Positions 32,301-37,920 of a DNA stretch of 64,000 nucleotides are shown here, piece by piece. Source of the DNA: CBDDKW01 sp965230425 (GTDB taxonomy: Bacteria; Pseudomonadota; Gammaproteobacteria; UBA1113); contig CBDDKW010000008.1 in assembly GCA_965230425.1 (NCBI GenBank), forward strand, positions 62,001-126,000. Reading direction: 5' to 3'. The stretch's first letter is position 1; each line of letters begins with the position of its first letter. The position numbers were made by a program, and so were the translations under genes. A model generated the notes under the pieces. That model was not told the origin of the DNA and searched no databases. It was given only the letters and a program-made list of their open reading frames with translations.

Positions 32301-33715
32301 AATGATATAAGTATTGCTTGAGCAATTTCGCGAATAGGCCTTTTTGTATGCCTAGCGTTAATCGAGTTATTATCTGCTTGAGAAGAAGAGTCAGGTTTGC
32401 TGGGGGAGTCGTTTGTATCAGAAGTTTCCAGTAAATCTATCAGTGTATTTTCCATTGCAGAATTTAAAATAACACATTCATTGTTTATTCTATCTAATGC
32501 TTCTCTTATCTTAGTTTCATCATTGCCACTAAGATCTGCTTTTAATTCGACATAGATCGCAAACTCTTCTTTTGCTATACAATCTAAAATTCTTTCGCCA
32601 TAAAGTTTTATATTGTTAATCTTTGTGATTGTAAGTTCGGTGCATCCTGCTGATGTATGCTGAAAAGAATCTGAAAGTTCGCCATTGACGATAATGTTTA
32701 AATGCGGTTGCAGGGTTAGGTTGAGTAAAGAGTTTAGTAAGCTGTAATTCGGATGATTTTCATCGTCTAGTATACTGTTAACACTCTCTATATTATCAAT
32801 TAGTAGTAAACCACAATAAGTAAGTAAATTTCTATCTGAGCTTGATTCTTGATCTGGCTTTCGTGCTCCGCGTAAGAGAGATGCAATATGTTGAATTGAC
32901 AAAACATGCTCGGAGTCTCTGAATAGTTGACGGTTTTCTCGTTCCAAACAAAATCGGATAAATTCAGCAATCTGTCGAAATCGTAAATTATTATTATCAA
33001 TTTCTTCCAATGTTTCTAAGCCAATTGAACTAACAAATTCATGTAAGTGACATAAAGGTAAGTAGAAAACAAAATCAGTTGTTTGTAGCCAGTGCTTAGA
33101 AGTCTCAGCTGGTGTGGATGATTCGGATGATGTTGATGGTTCATGTTTATCAGTAGGTCGGGATATACTAACCAAATACGCGAGATATTGCATGAACAAG
33201 CTATTATTCGTGTGTGATTTTTTTGATTCGACTGTTATATCACCGACTTTACTGCTGCTTTCGTCATTTGTTAAGGTGATCAGCTCAAGCGCTTTTGGAG
33301 CATTATTTTCATTATTGTTTGATATAGGAAATAAGTAACGTAAAGTATTATTGGTTCGTTGGCGTGATGTTCTTTGACATTGCCGATCATATGTTATTTC
33401 CAGTTTATTATTTTTTAAAAATTCTATTAGTAAGTTGTGGATCTTTTGGTATGTGTGAAAGTAAAAAAATCCTACATGACTGACTAAGGTTTTAATCTCT
33501 TGTGCCTGCCAGCGCGCGAATGATTCCTGTTCTTTTTGTTTGAGGTAATCATGATAAGCATCAACATTATCGCCAGAAAAGCTATCGTCAGATAACCGTG
33601 TACTATCGTCACTGGTTGTATGTTGTTCTGGCTGATAACGTACCATATCTGGTGATGATGAGTCACCAGAATGGCTAGATTGATTTTCAGAATTGTTGTG
33701 TTCACCAGATTCCAT
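17348..33715 (-). CDS. Giant NACHT / helical-repeat / LRR / Rab-like protein (5455 residues)
   Basis: An uninterrupted 16.4-kb gene. GAGGA stands 10 nt before the ATG. From the N-terminus: a Ser/Asn-rich disordered start (1-60); a helical region of unknown fold to about 1040; a STAND NACHT NTPase with Walker A GRAGIGKST (1072-1080), Walker B FIWDGLDEI (W1178-D1182) and the NACHT-family motif FIHLTFQEYFAAL near 1420; a long helical HEAT/ARM-like region to about 3600; fifteen RNase-inhibitor-type leucine-rich modules of about 95-105 residues (about 3685-5225) with the repeating LDLSxIxVTDxHIxxLIxLL pattern; a basic linker; and a C-terminal small-GTPase-like segment with P-loop GTPSTSKSS (5359-5367) and WDTAGQ (5394-5399). 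The GTPase part is degenerate and stops before the NKxD and SAK motifs. The layout mimics animal NLR immune receptors. A secreted effector or a NACHT-based defence protein are both possible; the neighbouring ankyrin-patatin gene favours the effector view. Confidence 0.85.
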   Translation of the reverse strand: MESGEHNNSENQSSHSGDSSSPDMVRYQPEQHTTSDDSTRLSDDSFSGDNVDAYHDYLKQKEQESFARWQAQEIKTLVSHVGFFYFHTYQKIHNLLIEFLKNNKLEITYDRQCQRTSRQRTNNTLRYLFPISNNNENNAPKALELITLTNDESSSKVGDITVESKKSHTNNSLFMQYLAYLVSISRPTDKHEPSTSSESSTPAETSKHWLQTTDFVFYLPLCHLHEFVSSIGLETLEEIDNNNLRFRQIAEFIRFCLERENRQLFRDSEHVLSIQHIASLLRGARKPDQESSSDRNLLTYCGLLLIDNIESVNSILDDENHPNYSLLNSLLNLTLQPHLNIIVNGELSDSFQHTSAGCTELTITKINNIKLYGERILDCIAKEEFAIYVELKADLSGNDETKIREALDRINNECVILNSAMENTLIDLLETSDTNDSPSKPDSSSQADNNSINARHTKRPIREIAQAILISFAKHKKTNGRLVRTYAILTGRSTESHSQFAWDGLKLLGVSQQPTILTTLQQNLAQHHPNIIRNSARYLHDIGELFTEQNFRIIHSEIRQVNLDYVLIEFYLLLAQFHDCEYSRDELLTILYDSIYSDNLLERQSASLVIPTIKNEEFKSTLIIKIFSHLTKCSQHHNQNFGGCIQAIETILQQLSQFITRYIHTVIEILMQTENPINRDNIVILQQSLNRIISITSCEMRENIQQTRRELLNYYLTDNDYCSLIELANLFDEYTFTQEHIVHTIQHEEKLDHALFCYFCLEFRKPLVRKEPRIREFILCHLHLLPSIHFFENTDALLLSLGDKLHAFLLQNNITLLNNAVEPTTCINLLRSYSILEQDVAKKKNFFGNFTHLSQDVCDEVQILSSQTVTLSTKQEQPQSLSEIELDVVADQKCSIELEKSPSLTTLNQAPYSSPMHSIYGMGKYEIDHHLAQGNQSLTAAFVTEQRPYHSSPQLPIPDAISLTTKPISLLDEKLDAVTRDLKDYYHREATIKLPIYDTPQHVRDSYIHLAIVDDKKQTEFETQRLSENSPSNNRTHGHLEAIHSYEDIFQSGAEVSMSNLFTCSEQLLVIGRAGIGKSTFCKHLAHEWALGTYLKDFKYLFWVQLRHINTFKFSEKYLHASDADLEKYLNQEIAAFISHAIKMQIQNKKSTIVYENLDPNSIALILDERTHKSYFIWDGLDEIIADLKEEIENSSDHLRKRKKKFLESLLTKQNSAITSRPHAVGSTKQTATIKPENRYQLMGFNNRDIKDYISKIFQLNNRSGEDASILTGILRANLSLWSTCHIPVNLALTCIIWQRGMFESNREGAKDTSLTQFYTKIVDRLYEISAKRVPHKNNYAKLLKKIKPMLARLAYQCLLDNKIIFSEDDIIAAINTTDLELLDLNESLFDELGDLGFINILNDRVIDVDGKQIAQRNFSFIHLTFQEYFAALRLKELFNEAVETDDDKKIHNLIKNIRDDRYAVMYQFFAGLLKRDILEIYLVQLLKLYTGSLHEDPELLFLVMRALDEGWDSIWSADDRGLLAVMSRDEISPYSNLGNDTFESSRDYICSQLFIFTEHLIYHTDTNSKLEKYRKPYIHCLQFTPKLVEYSGLQRQLTKIVDNKNTPTWASFLLAQLVAKQENSEKWITIINDSNLPCTERLHAIEQLANELSFDPTVQDLYYTYLTLNEEELRQAVWHNLLEHRCVDKSTIKSRLLHVWQHNDLSIKAFGLNCCIELGIYDHTLLQQLTSLVYTKSLTARADVTAKYPLFILLDKLIIYVDNINLIKETFITVLNQPISSHETCVIFIEIYKYIENIKKRNKESNRTPLSIELILSDKDIECVLFKQLITIYALRFSSAEYSTYSALIIEKSRQLLTSPHVTLWFEQHCDQTFTRGSREQQNNILELAQVLHYDVSNSLTKLKFRFNSVEEAQTNYAVWQHGLTSMRGLDITELSLNQLKSTSSEVQASALIFLIEQDIVNEAVMHTFISHLLDDNLSQHACKLYRHLRGLVLEDESLKVIESIVDNSSTLQQCVHPPTPLLRWVAINLLVKNKGINANYWNELLALLRSHIEICLHADNFAIFHLKHIPGVNESMLSALHTLCYSLLKDAELSLMLAIARNALRFNNSELTKKTKKILISHIGTATNFTYSNSITRLLQTKQCLLSDADFQKISAQYVIYFTAHNGSRKVFSDSDIAHLDLPPVILKTIIENKPTLLSLTVVLKYILNYFLAHTSFDFNQQFDFGNENYNEYYNILLKLLKSSSKLLVKVYFDCLQTNDLKFIALQFILAHSSRQGYDAALILTCFHVILDFTKSTELYLETESHIAKFITEHGRNTGIIDLYLNRLPSAENTEKMFILEQLLINLEYLGEKRLLTNSEYDIVTTLKLHQRELDIDQKGRLYQVLQTHDMQDSRQTDMTTENLYSLNADDRFEQANALYLTAMSEQELESQESEASDKLDQEESILSKHSKLIAEALSRNLISPNLKTKTKSLELLTYIGQYSEKNLAAIADVLISLYQTTNDGMLDTILELVSGLPRLECITRKLVNYFVAPSHPTTKRIIKRLTDETNLVKGNIIFSLFHEQTADILELKQTKVSILENVQDLSVVNQLAIQFVIKNHSDFTSEFIIRFLNYIISTDELIDETPELLPFLYATLEHPAPSACLGSARLLSTEFESLSSNIQKQVLRIAHAQQDGLINNLGELSCESRLSWHLLALYLLDNVVNPNLIISIAKSNISNTPDSLLAFLEILNHHDNNDLPNTAEVKKLWAVTLWVLLSYCTHAESNIRYYCWQHAVYFYEPALLLDCYPPLKLKLHSLLRAKDNPDVVLNVLEILTWNTFSGQHYTLPLSLTESFANIEYDNEVIISKKLEYAAATFTTNKTLNTALIEKLSFANLETLSHNDEAREYVINLINFLQNQIIIYLKRHHISINVNKIFIEKMKDLFNSYIDKLTSIPNNPGDSTVVVKPILAELKLIWEIFTNVPDTKHVISYAHVISYAGIYKFLLDNLKNTSLPYLYQQSIIKAHADANIKGKQLAFMRLHILKAHINVGETIGNLARNIHKAHNRLSPYQTCLINLFFGLTQHIIALEPATLKRIDKLRSKIFPVINSRADAFINKLLDDDLFSIDLDEYLNELLTDEESINYRIAFIRIFALSQSINADINAWCWQHDEIQSWITSLRFSNENLQKLIDHDNELRPISVINETPQKLEELYTENSFMQSTPLQPEELHTQLKQVLQSCQNYLGQPPAEYQCLLLSQFIDLLQTSRPSLEYAFIISPDAIISSGRIIFVRGYFEALIAKFNSEVCRLRLNLTTLTSITDRLQWLNADELTGHLFFYRDGKLYLDDFRSCLSLRRDQFMRFLLAKEIYVHKQLTLDTFKKQSLLELISSDAETLFYRDYLSISRTLATSSHTTVFNLCNSFLQLVNNINYLQIIKYIDYDLLYSAATLNDLLKECLSDELTDTIKTIQLTLIKIRETNIDGQPYLWLYYDFLDELTNLLVLHHCFYSQKPDAAMLFFSSSELKRKLTRLVNMYECVLPDELEIAVQYPQEYSISSNTNKKKKYTTRKQLRGAAVLTATDSGYYQVAQSALYPPPDMIKANRTAIFSQKNKLQSRLRREARNRKALYNYIDTSDCYASMDSESTSNTEYRDGHIVFHTSPSPSTITIESSELFDSSTLPVDTESPIADPIISPHRDKIRQLIHKVKTQGKTTLDLSSVNVVDSDLDIIFSLLNKAPNVKVTRLVFKCHQITEQGASRLLQALDSELSELQKLNWGKSPVNDISTLTIEETDYLLSEHQLPTLIIKAKEEGSTILDLSNLLVNDRTIRHLISLLGQYGLFTITELHLGSHNITHVGATAILTALDTEFSELMELSWEAKSATFDPKKESTISGFDSLLSNTPEAFTEINNILIQRQLNTIILQTSTDQELDLASLVITDQHIEILLELLESIPDPTNIATLRLNKHQLTYDGLNMLLSALDNKLEGVICIEPPGILSQPLTLPNELTIVEEINEKIIELNLIIQVNNARRTGILDLSNTKVNDEYINRMLALISEDLGDIIREIHFDDNNISSQGAQCLCDALDYILPNVASIHWGWSGYAHISAEILKQIKNKLKLPEFLQFIRSVGSDSSTILDLSGILITNQHIEMLIRLLEIEPWPQLTTLIFAKHTINDTGARLILGALPTHLSKLTYIQWGLNTERWRGSTADISAGMRQKIEEHLHLRQLPVLIEQAKAQSSDRLDLSGITMTDQHINKLIELLTQTPWPNLKILKFGQHRINDAGLQKLLPALTEPLSALTNIEWGHSPTSHLSSTLLQNIDEQLQLHQLPKLIERAKVVSPDRLNLADITVTDQHINSLIELLRQTPWPNLKVLKFESHRINDAGLEQLLHALNEPLSALTSIKWGYSSTSHLSSTLLLQMNKQLYTRQLSIPLKEARTNNRLDLSAVRVTNDHIPILITLLSNKPELQLEELTFGKNSLDDQGAQLLLEAMPTIFSKLTYINWGGKIGIKLVPYRVFGAGPIAVSTSMREKIEEHLHLRQLPGRIQHAKAQSSDKFDLSGITVTDQHIDKLIELLTQTPWPTLKVLKFKKHRLNDAGLEQLLHGLTEPLSALTDIEWGRPTSHLSSTLLQNIDEQLQLRQLPKLIERAKVKSPDRLNLAGITVTDQHIDKLIELLTQTPWPTLKVLEFKSHRISDAGLEQLLYALTEPLSALTDIEWGHSPTSHLSSTLLLQMNKQLYTHQLSLPLEKATTNNRLDLSAVNVTNDHIPILITLLSNNPKLQLKQLIFGENNLDDQGAQLILDTMPTIFSKLTYIDWGRNTLRQDHSTAVSTSIREKIEEYLHLHQLPDLIEQAKAQSADKLDLSGITVTDQHIDKLIELLRQTPWPTLKVLKFRSHRINDAGLEQLLHALNEPLSALTSIKWGYSSTSHLSSTLLLQMNKQLYTRQLSIPLKEARTNNRLDLSAVRVTNDHIPILITLLSNKPELQLEELTFGKNSLDDQGAQLLLEAMPTIFSKLTYIDWGGRIKQRYILRGTLFRSMGLKTAVSTAMREKIEEHLHLHQLPDLIAQAKESVPAVLNLSRIRVTNAHIYSLIKALKKETKLRISKLILNEHRLTDSGAEYIRDAMSNVFLNLSMLSWGSSGHSAISSTILSNIHSQINRTQISEIIQDANEHSNTTLDFTDLLFTDDDISTLSQVLGKTEDFKVTKIRLEKHTLTSVGAYKLLDALDAELSSLCKIDWGPEGPKKILKRLARGIERKLRRNQRLSNTKSETNASIRIPRSKSISDKVAETINEGLSHYEENLHKRSEGLEKTTKPMTHRSSLFTHIVPHRPLYDDGGIKIKTQTTAQSSAPSTSVTNPYVDITTSGFAPIKLILIGTPSTSKSSYVSRFIGRNFITKPMYPSDEIVKMEIWDTAGQKVFFTPPHRHIGLEDDHGIPQNRYSLFHTKREKEPPQKTSQKQVTYKATKHKHAFR
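18701..19145 (-). repeat. Near-identical internal LRR duplication, copy A
   Basis: About 445 bp of the LRR-coding part recurs at 20255-20699 at an offset of 1554 bp. From 18712 to about 19087 I find no mismatch; a few differences lie at the edges. It covers the end of one LRR module and most of the next (modules 12-13 against 7-8). Confidence 0.9.
20255..20699 (-). repeat. Near-identical internal LRR duplication, copy B
   Basis: Counterpart of 18701-19145 inside the same giant gene. The flanking modules are clearly more diverged, so this pair results from recent duplication or gene conversion, not from slow divergence of all modules. Confidence 0.9.
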
Positions 33716-33752
33716 TATTTGATTTTCCTCAACTATATAATCATATTAACTA

Positions 33753-34592
33753 TTAAGATAATTCTGGTAGTTTATGTCTTGGTTGATAATGCTTTTCTTG
33801 TGTCCTAGATTCTTCAGTTTTTCGTTCGTTATAGCTAGTCGTTCTCTTTTGTTCTTTGAATTGATTTGCTGTTCTAAAAACAATTTTATTAGCTCTATCG
33901 CCATGTAATTCAGTATACTTCGCTCTTGATAATCTTATTGGGTCAATGTATTGCGTCCCATAGAAACGGCAGTCATCCAGATTTGTATCATCAAAACTTA
34001 CTTGATCCATATCTGAATGGGAAAAGTCAGTCCCGGAAAAATTTACTCTATCAAGCCAAGCTTTGTCTAGCACCTCACCAACGAGACAGAGGTTGATGAA
34101 GCAATCTATGTTTTCTTTTTGTTGGTCGATCAGATACTCATGTAGTGTTCTTTTGAATCTAAATTGGTTTTCTCGCGCGTGTTTAATCACCGCTACGGCA
34201 CTATTAGAATTTTCGTCAAAAAACCGTAGGCTATCAGCAATAGCAAATTGATTTTTTCTACATAAAAGATTGAAAACATGTTTACAAATATTAATAATAC
34301 GGTCTTTTAGCAATTCTTCATCAAAATTTATGTCATTAGTTTGTGTCGTAAGTTCATCAATCAGTCTTGAGTATAATGTATGCCATTTTTTTATGTTAAG
34401 TCTTTCTCTTATAAAATCACTATTATCTGGTATAAAGCTCTTTTTTTCTTTTAATTTTTGTGCTAAAAGTAAGAGTCTTTCTTCGATTTCTTCTTGATAA
34501 TTTATATGGCCATTTTGCTTATGAGTGCCTCGTGGATTAAATAATTCACGAATTATTGCCTTCTCATTATCAGTCAATAATTTTCTGTACAC
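33753..34592 (-). CDS. Pentapeptide-containing ORF without ATG, probably expressed by -1 frameshift
   Basis: A 279-codon frame counted from a GTG at 34592 that has no Shine-Dalgarno. The same frame is open upstream for 28 more codons, back to the slippery site at the end of the patatin gene, and contains no ATG there. It therefore lies exactly where a -1 shift of ribosomes translating the patatin gene would lead. The protein is charged and mostly helical, with a short pentapeptide-like stretch (VNFSGTDFSHSDMDQVSF...) near 180-215 and a basic, disordered C-terminus. It ends 37 bp before the giant gene, so all three are probably in one transcript. No enzymatic motif seen. It may also be translated from GTG or be the tail of a broken fusion gene. 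Confidence 0.65.
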   Translation of the reverse strand: MYRKLLTDNEKAIIRELFNPRGTHKQNGHINYQEEIEERLLLLAQKLKEKKSFIPDNSDFIRERLNIKKWHTLYSRLIDELTTQTNDINFDEELLKDRIINICKHVFNLLCRKNQFAIADSLRFFDENSNSAVAVIKHARENQFRFKRTLHEYLIDQQKENIDCFINLCLVGEVLDKAWLDRVNFSGTDFSHSDMDQVSFDDTNLDDCRFYGTQYIDPIRLSRAKYTELHGDRANKIVFRTANQFKEQKRTTSYNERKTEESRTQEKHYQPRHKLPELS

Positions 34593-34633
34593 ATCTGTTT
34601 GAGCTGGTGCGTTTTGCTGGCGATGTGTATTTT

Positions 34634-34682
34634 GGCCACCATTATCATCGATTATTAGCTCATGGTGGCCTGCTACTTTTTT
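34634..34682 (-). promoter_or_regulatory. Predicted -1 programmed ribosomal frameshift signal
   Basis: On the minus strand the patatin gene ends CGA AAA AAG TAG. The heptamer A_AAA_AAG (34682-34676) is in the correct zero-frame phase and is the best-known bacterial -1 slippery sequence. After a 5-nt spacer, GGCCACCAT (34670-34662) can pair perfectly with ATGGTGGCC (34642-34634) across a 19-nt loop. The -1 frame then runs through without stop into the pentapeptide ORF. Slippery site, spacer, hairpin and open -1 frame all coincide. Confidence 0.7.
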
Positions 34683-37099
34683 CGAGGTGAAGGTGATCTT
34701 GAAGAACTATCATTTCTGCTTGTTGAGCCTACACTGCCACTACTTGCGCCTATGTCGATAGATGCGTCACTACTAGCGCTAGATCCAAGTACTTCTGATC
34801 TACTATCGTGTTGGAGTAGCTCTTCATATTCGCCAAATGCTTTTGCAACTGCACGAACGCCAGAAGCTTTTAATGCTTCTTTATCTTTATCACTCATGTT
34901 GAAAGACAGCGTTGTAAAACCTAAATTATCTATTTCAATAGCGCGCCACTGAAATTTTTGCTCAAACTGGGCTATTAAACCTTCTACTTCCCAATAGGCT
35001 ACGGCTAATTGTTTTAGTACATGGCTTAAGCTTGTTTGCTTAATGTCTTCTGGGGGGGTAAGTGTTTCTGGTGTAGCGAAATTAACCATGCGTAGTGCAC
35101 GAACTTCTTCGTTAAATATTTCACGTTCACCATGGCCTTGCATATATCGATTTAAGTATTTGACACGGTCAAATTGTTTAATCGCACAATTTTCAAACAT
35201 TCCGGCATCGACACAGGTGAGTGTTATGGTCTTTTCCCCATTACAGAATGTAAAAGTGTGGGGTTTAAACACCCCAGGAATTGACATCGTTGCTCTTATA
35301 GCATCCACATAGCGTACGTTTGCCCAATAAGGATCTTCCGTGTTAATACAAATTAATTTAGGCGTTCCATCAGATATACAGCATGTGATGATATGTAAGT
35401 GCTTGAAAGGTAAACCTAAGCTTTTTAGTTTTGCAATGTCTCCCATGGTAAGATCGGTATATTTACGTTTAGAAAATGTAGCTGTAATCTTTTTGTTGTA
35501 GTCAGTAGATCCCTCTCTCATTAACTGCTCAAAGCACCTTCTGACTAGATCTTCTAGCCAGTCGCAGAACGCTTTACCGGTACATAAGCCTTCAAAGTCT
35601 TGTAAGTCTTGCCAAATTTGCTGTCGATTACGTATTAAGTGTAACAATGCTGTTGCGTTGTTCTTACACTCATAGGCACTTTGAATTAGTTTTAATGCTG
35701 TTTTGAGAAAATTACCGATGCTGGGGTGATCACTTAACTCACATGCCGTTTGTTTTAATAGGGCTAGTTTAGTTTCATCAACATCGTCTAATAAATCCAT
35801 GTAGTTTAAATTATCTATTTCTTGTTCAATTTGATCTGGGTTCAGCGGAAGTGCAAGCATACCTACGGTAATTCCACCTCCAGATGTTCCTGCAACACGT
35901 TCTATGCAGTCTAGAGATGAATCAATGCTAGAGCTATTTAATTGCTTTCCTATTTCCTGTATTGCACGCAAAAATCCTGTGCAAGTGGAGCCACCACCTT
36001 GACAAATTAAGCCGCGTATAGGATGTGCTTTATATAAGTTTGTGTTGGAAATTTCTTGGCGCAATTTATGCCATGCATTATTATCGAAGTTAGATAAAAC
36101 GTTCATCATAAGCTGATAGCGAGACACTTCTTTACTATTCCCTATTTTTTTAAATTCATCACGCTTTTCTAAAGCAACATGATAGGCTGTGAACTTATTA
36201 GCTGATGAACCATGATCTGCAGCTTGTTCTACAGCACCTTCACTATGGGCAAATTGACGTATAATTGTTTTTGCTGCGGAACGATTAGCTACTTCAGCCG
36301 CTACATGTAGCGCTGTATATCCGTGCTCTCGTGACTTCGTTTGTAGCATTACTTTTGAGTGAAATGATAGTATTGTGACTGCACTTTGATTGCCTATACG
36401 GATTGCTAAATGAAGCGGTGTGTCGTCACGCTCGTTGAGTTCATTATATAGGTCATCATTGGAGTCAAGCACCAATGAATCATAGCATAAGGTTTTTACT
36501 ATCCATGGATCTCGTGCCAAAACAGCTAAGTGAAGGATGTTACCGATACCTCTTATTCTTAAATGATTAGCTCCAGTTTGTTGTTTTGATTGTTGCTGTA
36601 ATAAATATCGCATAGCATCAACTTGATTATTGAGCAAGGCTAAATGCACGGCAAAGCATTGTAGTTTATAATTAAATACAGAGACATTAACCAAAGCTTG
36701 AGAAGTGAAGGTATTCGGAAAGAGTATTTTCAGAGCGCTTATGTGGCCATAGTAGGCGGCTAGATGTAGAGGTTGTAGCCCCCACTGATTTTTAGCATCC
36801 ATTGTAGCATCGTTCTGATGTAATATTTCGATCATATCATCATCACCGATGATAGCCGCGTGGTGAACTAGCGTATTACCATGCGAATCTTCTTCGCAGA
36901 CCAGTTCTTCATGTGCTGAAATAAGATTTTTGAGCTTATTTTTATCGCCTTGTTGTAGCGCCTTAAGAGCTGGTCGCATTAATTCTTTATCTTCCATAAA
37001 GGAAGAATGCCGAGGTTGCATTTCTTGCATATTTTCTAGACGAAAAACGGGTTCTGGGTTCGCAGCCTGACTAGAGGCTTCTTCTTCTTGATGCTGCAT
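34673..37099 (-). CDS. Ankyrin-repeat patatin-like phospholipase, effector-like
   Basis: I chose the ATG at 37099 (MQHQEEEAS, 808 residues) because GGGAGAG lies upstream; the frame extends to a TTG at 37129. Residues about 70-310 hold at least six ankyrin-type repeats (HGNTLVHHAAIIGDDDMIEIL, GLQPLHLAAYYGHI, DTPLHLAIRIGNQSAV, GYTALHVAAEVANRSA). A patatin domain follows with the oxyanion motif QGGGSTCTG (G368-G370), the nucleophile elbow GTSGG (S406) and the catalytic Asp in VDAGMF (D631), so the catalytic dyad is complete. The C-terminus is Ser-rich (SRSPSPRKK). Similar patatin proteins of Legionella, Rickettsia and Pseudomonas are secreted phospholipases that act inside host cells. No signal peptide is seen, consistent with type IV or other non-Sec export. 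Its stop is embedded in the frameshift signal. Confidence 0.88.
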   Translation of the reverse strand: MQHQEEEASSQAANPEPVFRLENMQEMQPRHSSFMEDKELMRPALKALQQGDKNKLKNLISAHEELVCEEDSHGNTLVHHAAIIGDDDMIEILHQNDATMDAKNQWGLQPLHLAAYYGHISALKILFPNTFTSQALVNVSVFNYKLQCFAVHLALLNNQVDAMRYLLQQQSKQQTGANHLRIRGIGNILHLAVLARDPWIVKTLCYDSLVLDSNDDLYNELNERDDTPLHLAIRIGNQSAVTILSFHSKVMLQTKSREHGYTALHVAAEVANRSAAKTIIRQFAHSEGAVEQAADHGSSANKFTAYHVALEKRDEFKKIGNSKEVSRYQLMMNVLSNFDNNAWHKLRQEISNTNLYKAHPIRGLICQGGGSTCTGFLRAIQEIGKQLNSSSIDSSLDCIERVAGTSGGGITVGMLALPLNPDQIEQEIDNLNYMDLLDDVDETKLALLKQTACELSDHPSIGNFLKTALKLIQSAYECKNNATALLHLIRNRQQIWQDLQDFEGLCTGKAFCDWLEDLVRRCFEQLMREGSTDYNKKITATFSKRKYTDLTMGDIAKLKSLGLPFKHLHIITCCISDGTPKLICINTEDPYWANVRYVDAIRATMSIPGVFKPHTFTFCNGEKTITLTCVDAGMFENCAIKQFDRVKYLNRYMQGHGEREIFNEEVRALRMVNFATPETLTPPEDIKQTSLSHVLKQLAVAYWEVEGLIAQFEQKFQWRAIEIDNLGFTTLSFNMSDKDKEALKASGVRAVAKAFGEYEELLQHDSRSEVLGSSASSDASIDIGASSGSVGSTSRNDSSSRSPSPRKK

Positions 37100-37539
37100 G
37101 GTCGTTCTCTCCCACATGATTTTTAACAATTAATAATTTTGAATATAAAATACAGTCAGGTCGTAAGACATGATTTGGCTGTGGCGCGGTAGCTGAGCTT
37201 ATGCTCACAAAGCACGTCAGTAGCTATAGTTCAGTCATACGATAACTATGGTTGGAATTCAGATTTAGTCAGTCAGTTAGAATTATATAGGAAGACTAAA
37301 CGTTTGGTTTGCTAAAGAATAATCATTTTTAGCGCAATTGGCAAACAAAACTACGGGAAGTTTTTGGTTATTATCGCTGGAAAGTAGATTGATGCATTTT
37401 TTTTTATTTCTTACATGTAGTGGAATGGCATGAATAGTCCTGGGGTTACTAAAGCTGAATGGCTTTATAACCAGCTAAGCTCATGATGTTGTTTTCCTTT
37501 TATTGTTTAGTTATTTTCATAATCAGGAGTGATAATTTT
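37100..37539. other. Non-coding gap upstream of the patatin gene
   Basis: 440 bp, AT-rich, with no credible gene on either strand. It should contain the promoter of the patatin-pentapeptide-giant transcript and the end of the small membrane-protein gene. No clear terminator found. Confidence 0.5.
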
Positions 37540-37920
37540 CTATTCTCCCGAACCTAGGCAATACATAACAGTACGCATTAGATCATCTGTTTCTTCATTG
37601 ACGCAGGTTTGTGTGGATGTTGATTCTGTACTATTCGCAATTAGTTCAGTTTTTTCACCTTGTTGCGCTTGCTGAATGGCGTTTTGTCGTTGCCGGTACT
37701 CACTATACATTAACCAGAAGCAATAGCCTGAAGCTGTTAGGACTATAGCAGTGCTAATAGCGGCGCCCTGAGGATCCCTTGGGGGAAATTTACCTGGATG
37801 ATAAATAAGACGTCGGCTAGATGGTGTAGCTGAATAGTTTCTCGTGGAAGTTTTTGAAAGACTTCTAGACATTGAGAGTAGGCTACAAATTCCCCTATAA
37901 GCACCGTTAAATAGTCCCAT
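37540..37920 (-). CDS. Small single-pass membrane protein with mitochondrial-presequence-like N-terminus
   Basis: A 126-residue protein with an AAAAGGG Shine-Dalgarno. The first 48 residues contain no acidic residue and eight Arg/Lys among many Ser, Thr and Leu. R27-N28-Y29 followed by S30-A31 matches the R-x-(F/Y)|S/A cleavage motif of mitochondrial presequences. One hydrophobic segment lies near 52-72 (GAAISTAIVLTASGYCFWLMY) and is followed by a basic/Gln-rich and then acidic tail. No bacterial signal peptide is evident because the hydrophobic stretch is too far from the N-terminus. It lies next to the effector block in the same orientation. No homologue is recognised; the targeting idea is inference. 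Confidence 0.6.
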   Translation of the reverse strand: MGLFNGAYRGICSLLSMSRSLSKTSTRNYSATPSSRRLIYHPGKFPPRDPQGAAISTAIVLTASGYCFWLMYSEYRQRQNAIQQAQQGEKTELIANSTESTSTQTCVNEETDDLMRTVMYCLGSGE

